A stretch of 64,000 nt of DNA from Micromonospora cremea (lineage in GTDB: Bacteria > Actinomycetota > Actinomycetes > Mycobacteriales > Micromonosporaceae). Shown in pieces: positions 51,185-60,352 of this stretch. The notes under the pieces are model-generated. The model was not told where the DNA came from and ran no database searches. It saw only the letters and a list, made by a program, of their open reading frames with translations. Each line of letters begins with the position of its first letter. The first letter of the stretch is position 1. The position numbers and the translations under genes are program-made. The stretch is taken from assembly GCF_900143515.1 (NCBI RefSeq), contig NZ_FSQT01000001.1, positions 2,108,001-2,172,000 of the forward strand, written 5' to 3'.

Positions 51185-52036
51185 ATGCGATCGACGCTCG
51201 TCACTGCCCGTCACCTCCTGAGCCGAGCGGTGGCGGCGCTGGCCGTGACCCTGGTTGTGGCACTGCTGCTACCCGCCGCTCCGGCGTCCGCGCACGGCCA
51301 GTTGGCGACCTCCACCCCGCTGACCGGCACCGTGGTCCGCGAGCCATTGACACAGCTCGGGTTGTACTTCACCGAGAAGCCGGCCTCCAACGCCCACTTC
51401 ACCGTCACCGGGCCGACCGGGTCCCGGGTGGACAGCGGTTGGTCGTACAGCGAGCCGAAGCGGCTGGACAAGCCGGTCCAGGAGTACTTCATGGTCAACG
51501 GGGTCTTCGAGCCGCGGCTGTACCACACCGGCTTCCCGGCCATGGTGTCCGTCGCGCACTGGCCGGCGAAGGGCCGGTACACGGCCAGTTACCTCTCCGT
51601 CGCCTCGGACGGTGAGGCGGTGCGGGGCAGCGTCACCTTCGACTACCAGGGGCCCAGCACGGCGGCACCGGCCGGGTGGACGCCACCCACGGACGGCCCG
51701 GCGCCCACCCTGCTCGCCCTGGTCGAGGGCACCCCGTCGGCGAGCCCCGACGCGGCGGGCGCGAGCCCCGACGCGGGTGCGACCGGCGCCCCAGCGAACG
51801 AGCCGGCGGGCGCCACGGAGGAAGGGCCCGGCGGTGGGCTGCCGCCCTGGCTGGTGCCGGGCCTGATCGTCGTGGTGGTGGCCGCCGTCGTGCTGGTGGC
51901 GGCGCGCCGCCGACCCGCGGCGCGTGGCACGGCCGTGTCGACCCGCCGGGCCGCCGGACCGCCCCGTAAACCCGGCACCCCGGCCCGCAAGCCTGGCAAC
52001 CGGTCCGGCGGTCCGGCCCGGCGCGGGCGCCGGTAG
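51185..52036 (+). CDS. copC: CopC-domain copper-binding protein, membrane anchored
   Basis: A 283-residue protein. A signal peptide ends at APASA and the mature chain begins with histidine (HGQLATSTPL), which is the N-terminal Cu(II) ligand of CopC. The CopC fold runs to about residue 160 (TGPTGSRVDSGWS, GRYTASYLSVASDG). A disordered Ala/Pro/Glu linker, one transmembrane helix (PPWLVPGLIVVVVAAVVLVA) and a basic C-terminal tail follow. It binds copper outside the membrane. Divergent from the cupredoxin operon with a 102-base gap. Confidence 0.88.
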   Translation: MRSTLVTARHLLSRAVAALAVTLVVALLLPAAPASAHGQLATSTPLTGTVVREPLTQLGLYFTEKPASNAHFTVTGPTGSRVDSGWSYSEPKRLDKPVQEYFMVNGVFEPRLYHTGFPAMVSVAHWPAKGRYTASYLSVASDGEAVRGSVTFDYQGPSTAAPAGWTPPTDGPAPTLLALVEGTPSASPDAAGASPDAGATGAPANEPAGATEEGPGGGLPPWLVPGLIVVVVAAVVLVAARRRPAARGTAVSTRRAAGPPRKPGTPARKPGNRSGGPARRGRR

Positions 52037-52142
52037 GGCCCGGACACCTTCGCGCGGGGGCATTCCACGCGTACCACCACGAACTTTCGTACGGACATCG
52101 GGAACTTTTGATGTATCGATGCGAAGGCATGGACAGGTCAAT

Positions 52143-52162
52143 CGAGACACCTTAATGTCTCG
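52143..52162. promoter_or_regulatory. CGAGACA/TGTCTCG dyad upstream of the broken sugar dehydrogenase
   Basis: CGAGACA-CCTTAA-TGTCTCG is a perfect 7-base dyad with a 6-base spacer, 129 bases before the gene start, in a 254-base gap. It is preceded by two GAACTTTYG direct repeats (about 52080 and 52103). It could be an operator or part of the promoter; no other element is evident here. Confidence 0.35.
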
Positions 52163-52290
52163 CCCATCAACCTCGCGTTTCCGAATCATCACTCGTCGGC
52201 GTCGAGGACGTTTCGGAACCGGGCCGGCGGCCACCACCCCACCACTGCTCCACGCCGGCCGTCGGCACTCCTATCCCCCTTGGAGGAACG

Positions 52291-55123
52291 ATGGGCACAC
52301 GGCTGCTGCGCCGATTCCGCAGTCCTGTCCTGGGTGCGTTCGCACTCGTCCTCGCCGCCGGCTTCTGGGCCGACCCGGCCGGCGCCGCCCCCGAGCAGGA
52401 ACCGGGGGTCACGCTGCGCGTCTTCGACGTGCAGGTGCCGCTCTCCGAGATCTGCACGCTCAAGCCCGCGTAGACCCCGAACGTGGACAAGCTGATGTCC
52501 ACGATCAACTGGACGTCGACCGCCGACTTCGGCTTCGACAACTACTTCGTCTCGCAGGTGCTCGGCAACATCACCACCACCCAGGCCGGCAGCTACACGT
52601 TCCGGCTGAGCAGCGACGACGGATCCAAGCTGTCGATCGACAACTCCGTGGTCATCAACCACGACGGCCTGCACGGCGCGACCCGCCCAAGGAGGGCACG
52701 GTCACCCTCACCGCCGGGCTGCACCCGCTGCGCATCGACCACTTCGAGCGCGAGGGTGGCCAGCAGATCACCCTGGAGTGGAAGACGCCCGGCTCGTCGT
52801 CCTTCGTGGTCGTGCCGAACTCGGCGTTGAGCACCGACGCCGGAGTGGTCCGGGTGACCGCGCCGGGCCGCAAGGAGTGCGAGGGGGTCACCGACTCCCC
52901 CGGCGACGGCCTGCCGCTGACCGGTGTGCACCCCGGCTAAACGCTGACCAACCTGCGACCCACCGGCTTCCAGCCGAAGGTCACCGGGATGGACTGGCTG
53001 GCCGACGGCCGGCTGGTCATCTCCACCTGGGGCGGCAGCGACCAGTCCGGCACCTCCCAGGACGGCGAGGTGTGGATTCTCAACAACACCGGCGGCACGA
53101 CCGGGCCGGGCAACGTGACCACCAAGAAGATCGCTGGCGGCCTCAAAGAGCCGATGGGGCTCAAGATCGTCGACGGGGTGGTCTACGTCTCGGAGAAGCA
53201 CCGGCTGACCCGGCTGGTGGACACCACCGGCGACGAGGTGGCCGACCAGCTCCAGACGGTCGCCACCTGGCCGTACGGCGGGAACTTCCACGAGTTCGCG
53301 TTCGGCCTGCTCTAACAGGACGGGTTCTTCTACCTGAACCTGTCGGTCTCGATCAACTCCGGCGGCGCGACCACCAACCCGCAGCCGGCCGCGAACCGGG
53401 GCACCACCCTCAAGGTCAACAAGGACACCGGCGCGGTCAGCTACGTCGCCGGCGGGCTGCGGACGCCACACGGCATCGGGTGGGGCCCGGAGGGCGGCAT
53501 CTTCGTCACCGACAACCAGGGCGGCTGGCTGCCCGCGTCCAAGCTGGTGCACGTCAAGCAGGGCCGGTTCTTCAACCACTACATGAACCCGGCCGGCCCG
53601 TTCGACGCCAACCCGGTCACTCCGCCGGTGCTCTGGATGCCGCAGAACGAGATCTCCAACTCGCCCAGCACCCCGCTGTACCTGACCAGCGGCCGGTACG
53701 CTGGCCAGTTCGTCATCGGCGACGTGACCTACGGCGGCCTGCAGCGGGCCAACCTGGAGAAGGTCAACGGCGAGTACCAGGGCGCGCTGTTCCGGCTCAC
53801 CCAGGGCCTGGAGGCGGGCGTCTCCGAGGTCAACGTCGGCCCGGACGGCGCCATCTACGTCGGTGGGCTCGGCGCGGGCGGCAACTGGGGCCAGACCGGC
53901 AAGCTGTCGTACGGCCTGCAGAAGCTGACCCCGAACAGCGCCACCACCTTCGAGATGCTGGCGATGCGGGCCACCACCGCCGGGTTCGAGGTGGAGTACA
54001 CCCAGCCGGTCTCCGCGGAGACCGCCGCGAACCTGGCCGCGCACTACAAGATCAAGCAGTGGCGGTACCAGGCGACGTCCAGCTACGGCGGCCCGAAGAT
54101 CGACGAGGAGACGTTGACCGTCACCTCGGCGACCCTCTCGGCGGACGGGAAGAAGGTCACCCTCGCGGTCAACGGGCGCAAGGCCGGCCACGTGGTCTAC
54201 CTGCGCTCGCCACGTCCGTTCACCTCCACCACCGGCAGTCGCTGTGGAGCACCGAAGCGTGGTACACGCTCAACGCCATCCCAGGCGTCACCCCGCCGCC
54301 GACCGGCGGGACCAACCTGGCGCTCAACAAGGCGGCCACCGCGGACAGCTCCTGCTCGGCGACCGAGGGCCCGGCCAAGGCGGTCAACGGCAGCGTGGCC
54401 GGCGGCAACGGCGACAAGTGGTGCTCGAAGGGCACCTCGAAGTAACTCCAGGTGGACCTGGGGGCCAGCCACGCGGTGAACCGGGTGGTGGTCAAGCACG
54501 CCGGCGCCGGCGGTGAGAACACCGCGTGGAACACCCGGGACTTCACGGTCGCCTCCAGCGCCGACGGCACCACCTGGACCACCCGGGCCACGGTCACCGG
54601 CAACACGGCGAGCACCACGACGCACGACGTCACCGCACCCGGCACGCGCTACGTGCGGTTGGCCATCACCGCGCCGACCAGCACCAGCGATCCGGCCGCG
54701 CGAATCTACGAGCTGGAGGTGTACGCGAGCACCGGTGGCGGGTCGGGCAGCATCACCGGCGTCGGCGGCAAGTGCCTGGACGTGGACAACGCGGGCACCG
54801 CCGACGGCACGAAGGTGCAGTTATGGACCTGCAACGGCACCGCCGCGCAGACGTGGAGCCGGATCGGGGACACCTACCGGGCCCTGGGCAAGTGCCTGGA
54901 CGTGGACAACGGTGGCACCGCCGACGGCACGAAGGTGCAGCTGTGGACCTGCAACGGCACCGGTTCGCAGGTGTGGCAGCCGCAGGCCGACGGGTCGATC
55001 CGCAACCCGCAGTCGGGCAAGGTGCTGCAGGCCACGGGCGCCGGCACCGCCGACGGCACCCAGATCCAGATCGGCACGTACGCGGGCGGCGCCCACCAGA
55101 AGTGGGTGGTCAACGGCGGGTAG
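52291..55123 (+). pseudogene. Broken PA14 / PQQ-type sugar dehydrogenase / discoidin / ricin-B lectin protein
   Basis: The combined frames encode a secreted protein of about 940 residues: signal peptide (to AGAA), PA14 domain (about 60-200), glucose/sorbosone-dehydrogenase propeller (about 215-530, with TGMDWLADGRL and GGLRTPHGIGWGP), a C-terminal beta domain, a discoidin-like domain (LALNKAATADSS...) and a ricin-B lectin domain. It is interrupted by TAG at 52471, TAA at 52938, TAA at 53313 and TAA at 54443, and by one-base losses near 52680 and 54235. Between lesions the protein is fully conserved. The start has GGAGG four bases upstream. It would bind and oxidise polysaccharide outside the cell if intact. 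Pseudogene or sequence error cannot be separated from the sequence alone. Confidence 0.88.
54771..54961 (+). repeat. 120-base internal repeat in the lectin domain
   Basis: Two copies, beginning at 54771 and 54891 and nearly identical over about 70 bases (KCLDVDN-GTADGTKVQLWTCNGT), have a period of 120 bases (40 residues), one ricin-B subdomain. The first copy has the rare codon TTA (54821) where the second has CTG. A third, more diverged subdomain follows. Confidence 0.8.
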
Positions 55124-55365
55124 CTGCCCGACCGCCGGGCGTGGGGCGGGGTCTGACCGCAACCGGTCAGGCCCCGCTCCGGGCCGCCCGGTGCAGATCG
55201 TCGGCGACCAGGCCGTGCAGCGCCAGCGCACCGGCCAGCACCCCGGTCACCGGCGACGACGAACCCGCAAGCGCCCCGGCCGTACCTCCACCGTGACCGC
55301 TGCCGCACCGCCATCCTGCCCCGGTGCGACCCGCCGCGCGTGCCCGCACGGCCGCGGCGGGCCGG

Positions 55366-55752
55366 TCAGGGGCCCTGCGGCAGCGGCTGCGCCAGCTCCT
55401 TGAGGTCCGCCGGGAGTTGGGACAGGGCGTCCTCGAACTCCCGGTGCCCGACCACCCGGTGCATCGTCTGGAGCACGGCCCGAGAGCCCCGCTCGGCGGT
55501 GGGGCGATCGGTCCCCGCGCGGTCGGCGACGCGCCGCAGGAACTCGTCGTAGCCGAACGCCTCGGGCGGCTCGGGCGCCGCGACCAGGAGCGGGCTCAAC
55601 TCGGCGGCCAGGTGGGGCGCCAACGCGGCCGCCTCCCCGCCGCTGAGCCGCTCAGTGAGGGTACGCAGAACCGCCTCGGTCAGCAGTCGCGCCTGCTCGC
55701 GCGGTACGCCCGCCCGTGCCGCAACCTTGTCGACGAACGCCAGCTCGGCCAT
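55366..55752 (-). CDS. DUF2267 domain protein
   Basis: A 128-residue all-helical protein of the DUF2267 family, with the paired AELAFVDKVAARAGVPREQA and FLRRVADRAGTDRPTAERGS helical repeats and LRTLTERLSGGEAAALAPHL. The role of the family is unknown. It is divergent from the DUF574 methyltransferase. The 242 bases between the preceding stop and this gene show nothing recognisable. Confidence 0.88.
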   Translation of the reverse strand: MAELAFVDKVAARAGVPREQARLLTEAVLRTLTERLSGGEAAALAPHLAAELSPLLVAAPEPPEAFGYDEFLRRVADRAGTDRPTAERGSRAVLQTMHRVVGHREFEDALSQLPADLKELAQPLPQGP

Positions 55753-55922
55753 GCCCCCGCCCTTCGTTCCGGAGATGCGTGGCTACCCGGACCCACCGAC
55801 GGCAAACCCGGCACCGGCCCCGGTGCGTACCGGCGGGCGTGGGTGTCCGCTTTACCGACCGGAGGGCTGTGCGAGCATGGTTGTCCTCTGTGTTCTCCCC
55901 CACCCCCAGCGGAAGGACGCCC

Positions 55923-56729
55923 GTGGCAGAAACCGCCCCACTCCCGGCCACCGACGGCACCAAGATCGATACGAGCGTCCCCCATTCGGCCCGGATCTGG
56001 AACTACTGGCTCGGCGGCAAGGACAACTTCGAGGTCGACCGGCTGGCCGGCGAGCAGGTCCGCGAGCTCTTTCCCGCGATGATCGAGACGGCACGCGAGT
56101 CCCGCGCGTTCCTGTCCCGCGCGGTGCGCTTCCTCGCCGGCGAAGCCGGGATCCGGCAGTTCCTCGACGTCGGCACCGGGCTGCCCACCGCCGACAACAC
56201 CCACCAGGTCGCCCAGCGGGTCAACCCGCAGAGCCGGGTAGTCTACGTCGACAACGACCCCATGGTGCTGGCCCACGCGCGGGCGCTGCTGGTCGGCAGC
56301 CCGGAAGGGCTGACCCGGTACATCCACGCCGACCTGCACGACCCGCAGGCGGTGCTCGGACAGGCCCGCGAGCACCTCGACCTCAGCCAGCCCGTCGCGG
56401 TTCTGCTGTTCGGGGTGATGGGCCACGTCGGCGACGACGACGAGGCGGTCGCCATCATCCGTGCGCTGCTTGACGCGGTCCCGTCCGGCAGCTACCTGGC
56501 GCTGTCCGACGGCACCGACACCAGCGCGGCGGTCGTCGAGTCGCACCGGCAGTACAACGAGAGCGGGGCGCTGCCGTACCACCTGCGCAGCCCGGAGCGG
56601 ATCGCCCGGTTCTTCGACGGCCTGGAGCTGGTCGAGCCCGGCCTGGTGCCGTTCACCCACTGGCGGCCCGAGCAGGACGGCCCGCCGGCCGACCTGGACG
56701 GCTACTGCGCCGTCGGCCGCAAGCCCTGA
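55923..56729 (+). CDS. SAM-dependent methyltransferase, DUF574 family
   Basis: A 268-residue protein of the actinomycete-specific DUF574 family. The N-terminal PHSARIWNYWLGGKDNFEVDR segment is diagnostic, and FLDVGTGLPTADNTH is the SAM motif, with VVYVDNDPMVL following. These proteins are numerous in streptomycetes and relatives; substrates are largely unknown. Start GTG 55923 with GGAAGGA upstream. Confidence 0.92.
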   Translation: MAETAPLPATDGTKIDTSVPHSARIWNYWLGGKDNFEVDRLAGEQVRELFPAMIETARESRAFLSRAVRFLAGEAGIRQFLDVGTGLPTADNTHQVAQRVNPQSRVVYVDNDPMVLAHARALLVGSPEGLTRYIHADLHDPQAVLGQAREHLDLSQPVAVLLFGVMGHVGDDDEAVAIIRALLDAVPSGSYLALSDGTDTSAAVVESHRQYNESGALPYHLRSPERIARFFDGLELVEPGLVPFTHWRPEQDGPPADLDGYCAVGRKP

Positions 56730-56888
56730 CCCGCGCCACGCCGTGAGCGGCCGACGGCCGCTCACGGCGTGGGACACCGCGAGGACGGGTCTGTTGGTTG
56801 CTCCGCGCGGCACCGGCGCCGTCTCGTACCGTGAGGTCGAACGGGGAACTCGGCTGCCCGACGGTGGCCCACGCCGCAGGAGGAGCAG

Positions 56889-57221
56889 ATGGCGGTCGAC
56901 CTGCCCGACGTGATCGACCGGTACTTCCGGGCCGTCGACGACGGCGACTCGGAGGCCTTCGTCGCCTGCTTCGCGGACACCGCGACCGTGGCCGACGAGG
57001 ACCGGCTGCACGAGGGACGGGCGGCGATCCGCGCCTGGCGGCAGCGGACGATGGAGGCCTACTCGTACTCGGTGGAGCCGCTGACGGTCACGCCGCAGGC
57101 GGGCGACTCGTACCTGGTCCTCGCCCGGGTGTCGGGCACTTTTCCCGGCAGCCCGGTCGAGCTGCGGTACCGGTTCACGCTGCGCGACAACCTGATCGGC
57201 GCCCTGGACATCCGCCCGTAG
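56889..57221 (+). CDS. NTF2-like (SnoaL) fold protein
   Basis: A 110-residue cone-shaped NTF2-like domain: VIDRYFRAVDDGDSEAFVACF at the start, GRAAIRAWRQRTMEAYSY in the middle and VELRYRFTLRDNLIGALDIRP at the end. It may be a small isomerase or binding protein; no catalytic residue can be assigned. GGAGGAG precedes the ATG. Confidence 0.85.
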   Translation: MAVDLPDVIDRYFRAVDDGDSEAFVACFADTATVADEDRLHEGRAAIRAWRQRTMEAYSYSVEPLTVTPQAGDSYLVLARVSGTFPGSPVELRYRFTLRDNLIGALDIRP

Positions 57222-57427
57222 CGACCGATTCGCCCCCTGCGCCGTGACCCTGCCCGGCGCAGCTCGGGGCGTCGGCGACGGGTGGAGCCCGGCCGCCGCC
57301 GGGGATCCCCTTCGAGTCGGCACGGCAACTGCCGAACGTCGCCGGACGGAGGACACAGCCGGCGGGCCGGAGGGTGGCATGATGTGCCGACAAACGGCTG
57401 TCACGACGAGGAAGGTGCTGCTGCCCG

Positions 57428-57760
57428 ATGGCGCACTTCGAGGCCCGGACGTCCACGGCACCTGGCCGGATCGTCGTCACGCTGTCCGGCGAGTGCGACC
57501 TCGCCACCCGGGAGGAGCTGACCACCGTGTTGTCCGCGGCGGTCCGCGGCGCGCCCGTGGTCGTGGTCGACGTGGGCGGGTTGCGCTTCCTCGACTCCAC
57601 CGGTCTGCACAGCCTGGTCACCGCCCACCAGATCGCCCGCGCGGCCGGTCGGCGGTTGTACGCGGTCAACGCCAGCGGGCCGGTCGCCGCCGTGCTGGAC
57701 ATCACCGGCGTCGGCACCCTGCTGCGCCCGCCCGCCGACGACCCACGGCTGGCGGGCTGA
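57428..57760 (+). CDS. STAS-domain anti-sigma factor antagonist
   Basis: A 110-residue SpoIIAA/RsbV-like protein. The regulatory serine is in LRFLDSTGLHSL (S57), where phosphorylation by an anti-sigma kinase would inactivate it. It is coupled by TGATG to the anti-sigma kinase-like gene that follows, and the convergent SpoIIE phosphatase gene completes the set. No sigma factor gene is present in the window. Confidence 0.92.
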   Translation: MAHFEARTSTAPGRIVVTLSGECDLATREELTTVLSAAVRGAPVVVVDVGGLRFLDSTGLHSLVTAHQIARAAGRRLYAVNASGPVAAVLDITGVGTLLRPPADDPRLAG

Positions 57761-58188
57761 TGTCGGCCGGCCGGCGGGAGACCCGGATCGTGGCCGAGCA
57801 GTCCGCGTCCGCCCAGGCTCCGGACTCGATGGCGTACCAGGTGGCGACCGACCTGCGAGCGCTACGCGCGTTCGTCTGCACCGGGGCTCTGGCCCGGGGC
57901 CTGCCGCCACACCGGGTGGAGCTGCTGACGTTGGCGGTCAGTGAGCTGGCCACCAACACGTTGCAGCACACCACCGGCGGCGGCCGGGTCCGGCTGTGGG
58001 CCGAGGCGGACCAGTTGTTCTGCGACGTCATCGACCAGGGGCCGCCGGCGCGAGCGTTCGGCCGGGACATGCCGCCCGCCGACGCGGTACGGGGTCGAGG
58101 GCTGGCGATCGTCGAGCAGGTCTGCGACGAGGTCGCCGTGCTGACCGAGCCGGAGGGAACGGTGGTGCGGCTCCGGCTGGGCCTGTGA
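57760..58188 (+). CDS. HATPase-type anti-sigma factor kinase (RsbW/SpoIIAB-like)
   Basis: A 142-residue GHKL ATPase. The N-box is LAVSELATNTLQHTTGG, G1 is VIDQGPPAR and G2 is GRGLAIVEQVCDEV. It should bind a sigma factor and phosphorylate the STAS protein encoded just upstream. Starts at ATG 57760 sharing one base with the upstream stop. Confidence 0.9.
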   Translation: MSAGRRETRIVAEQSASAQAPDSMAYQVATDLRALRAFVCTGALARGLPPHRVELLTLAVSELATNTLQHTTGGGRVRLWAEADQLFCDVIDQGPPARAFGRDMPPADAVRGRGLAIVEQVCDEVAVLTEPEGTVVRLRLGL

Positions 58189-58198
58189 ACCGGGCGGC

Positions 58199-59743
58199 TC
58201 AGGACAGCACGCGTACGGCCAGGGTGCAGGTGTCGTCGTCCGGGCTGGGGTGGTGCAGGAGGTCACGCAGCCGGCCGAGGGTCTGCTCCCCGGGCGCGGC
58301 GGAGAACGCCGAGAGCATCGAGCGCACCTGTTCCAGCCGGTCCTCCTCGGGCGCGCGCCGCTCCACCAGCCCGTCGGTGTAGAACAGCAGCAGGTCGCCC
58401 GGGCGCAGTCGCGGGGTGAGCACCGGGTACACCGAGTCGCCGTCGGCGCCCAGCAGCAGGCCCGGCGGCCGGTCCAGCGGGCCGGTCTCGCCGGCGCGGG
58501 ACAGCAGTGGCGCCATGTGCCCGGCGCGCCCCCAGCGAAGCACCCGGGTCTCGGGGTCGTAGACCGCGACCACCGCGGTCCCGGTGATCGCGAGCTGACC
58601 GCAGAGCCGGTTGAGATGCCCGAGCAGCACCGCCGGGTCATGGATGCCGATCGACAGCCAGGCCACCAGGGCGAAGCGCAGATGCGCCATCCCGCTGGCG
58701 GCGTTCAGCCCGTGACCTGCCACGTCACCGACCGCGAGCACGACCGACCCGTCCGGCAGGGTCTGCGCGTGGTACCAGTCCCCGCCCACCCGCACCGTGC
58801 TCTCCGCCGGCAGGTAGTTGACGATCGCCTCCAGGCCGGCCAGCGGGAACGGCGCCCGGGGCACCGGCTGGATCAGGTTCTGCAACTGCCCGGCAAGGCG
58901 GTGCTCGGCCAGCGCCGTCATCTCCCGGGTCCGCAACTGGTCACCGAGCTGCTCGATGGCGGTCCGCGAGTCCACCCTGGCCGTCACGTCCTGCACCACG
59001 GCGTGGATCTTCAACGGTGTGCCGTCCGCGTCCCGGGAAACGTCGGAGAGGATCCGTAGGTACTTCACCGCGCCCGCCGGCTGGAACCGGACGGTCACGT
59101 CCGAGGAGGCTCCGCTGTCCAGCGTCTGCCAGGCCGCCTCGCGCAGCATGTCGTCGTCCGGGAGCACGGCGGCGGACTGCTCGGCTCGCGACAGCGGGCC
59201 CAACGCCGGGTCGCGCTCGAAGATCCGGTACATCCCGGGTGACCACTGGCTGACTCCGCTGGCCAGGTCGTAATCCGCCCAACCGAGGCTGCCCAGCAAC
59301 TCGGTGCGCTCCAGTCGACGCAGGTCCTCGTCGAGCCGTTGCCAGGCCACCAGCAGGCCGCCGAGCACCCGGTGCACGTGCACGTCGAACAGCGAGTCGG
59401 CGACGACGCCGACGCGCTTCTCCACGTACCGGAAGTCGGCCATCCGGCCGGGTGAGCCGGTGGCCAGCACGTCGAGGTAGAGCCGCCAGAGCGGACCGTC
59501 GACCATGCTCGGATACAGCTCGGTGAGCCGCGCGCCCACCCGCTCGGTCCCCCGGCCGTAGATGTCGTAGCCCTGGCCGCTGGTGGCCGCGATCCGGAAG
59601 TCCCCGACCGGCCGACCGTCGTCCGGCACCGGCAGCAGCCACGTGCAGCCGGCCGGAACGACCGCCAGAATCTCCCGCACGACCGCCTCGACCGGCCGCG
59701 CCGCCCCGGCGGCGTCCGTGGCCCGCCCGACCTGGTCCGCCAT
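58199..59743 (-). CDS. PAS-containing PP2C (SpoIIE-type) phosphatase
   Basis: About 514 residues: an N-terminal region related to GAF/PAS sensors (AVVREILAVVPAGCTWLL), a PAS domain with a PAC-like end (LKIHAVVQDVTARV, about 170-280) and a C-terminal PP2C/SpoIIE phosphatase domain with VGGDWYHAQTLPDGSVVLAVGD, VAGHGLNAASGM and LFYTDGLVERR acid clusters. It would dephosphorylate the STAS protein in response to a signal sensed by PAS. Convergent to the STAS/anti-sigma operon with a 10-base gap. ATG 59743 is chosen; ATG 59782 is possible. Confidence 0.9.
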   Translation of the reverse strand: MADQVGRATDAAGAARPVEAVVREILAVVPAGCTWLLPVPDDGRPVGDFRIAATSGQGYDIYGRGTERVGARLTELYPSMVDGPLWRLYLDVLATGSPGRMADFRYVEKRVGVVADSLFDVHVHRVLGGLLVAWQRLDEDLRRLERTELLGSLGWADYDLASGVSQWSPGMYRIFERDPALGPLSRAEQSAAVLPDDDMLREAAWQTLDSGASSDVTVRFQPAGAVKYLRILSDVSRDADGTPLKIHAVVQDVTARVDSRTAIEQLGDQLRTREMTALAEHRLAGQLQNLIQPVPRAPFPLAGLEAIVNYLPAESTVRVGGDWYHAQTLPDGSVVLAVGDVAGHGLNAASGMAHLRFALVAWLSIGIHDPAVLLGHLNRLCGQLAITGTAVVAVYDPETRVLRWGRAGHMAPLLSRAGETGPLDRPPGLLLGADGDSVYPVLTPRLRPGDLLLFYTDGLVERRAPEEDRLEQVRSMLSAFSAAPGEQTLGRLRDLLHHPSPDDDTCTLAVRVLS

Positions 59744-59934
59744 GCCCAGCAGCCTAGCCACCGACTGCCTCACGGCCCACATCCGTCACGTCGGCGCGAG
59801 GTGACACGCGCCCGACGCCGGGTGCGACCCGCCGCCGGCCGATCCGCACCCGCTCGGGCCGCGCCGGCTGCCACAATGCGAACAGCCCCGGTGGACGGTG
59901 GCCCCGGGTGGACCCCGATCAGGAGGACGGCACC

Positions 59935-60312
59935 ATGCCGGACAGCGAACGCGAGGCGGAACTGCTCGATGCCGAGCGCACCCTGCAGGCGGCGCAGCGG
60001 GCCGGCGACGTGGCGGCCCTCGACCAGTTGCTCGTCGACCAGCTGATCGCCATCGGCCCGCAAGGCGGCAAGCACACCAAACGGGAGGACCTGGCCGCGC
60101 ACCGGGACCGGACCTCGGTCATCGAGGAACTGGTCGAGGAGGAGCTGGACCTGCTCGTCGTCGGATCGACCGGCGTGACGTTCTTCCTGGGCCGGGTGGC
60201 CGGAGTGTTCGACGGCGGGCCGTTCGCGGCTCGCCTGCGGTACACCCGGACCTGGATCCATGACGACGCACACGGCTGGCGGGTGCTCGCCGCGCACATC
60301 AGCCCGGTCTGA
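59935..60312 (+). CDS. NTF2-like/DUF4440 family protein
   Basis: A 125-residue protein of the SnoaL/DUF4440 group, with AERTLQAAQRAGDVAALDQLL, IGPQGGKHTKREDLAAHR and WRVLAAHISPV. It is a small single-domain ligand-binding or isomerase fold with no clear catalytic residue. ATG 59935 has GGAGG seven bases upstream; an in-frame ATG at 59908 is less likely. Confidence 0.85.
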   Translation: MPDSEREAELLDAERTLQAAQRAGDVAALDQLLVDQLIAIGPQGGKHTKREDLAAHRDRTSVIEELVEEELDLLVVGSTGVTFFLGRVAGVFDGGPFAARLRYTRTWIHDDAHGWRVLAAHISPV

Positions 60313-60352
60313 CCCGCCGGGTGGTCGCCGGCGCCACCAGCTCAGGTGACGG

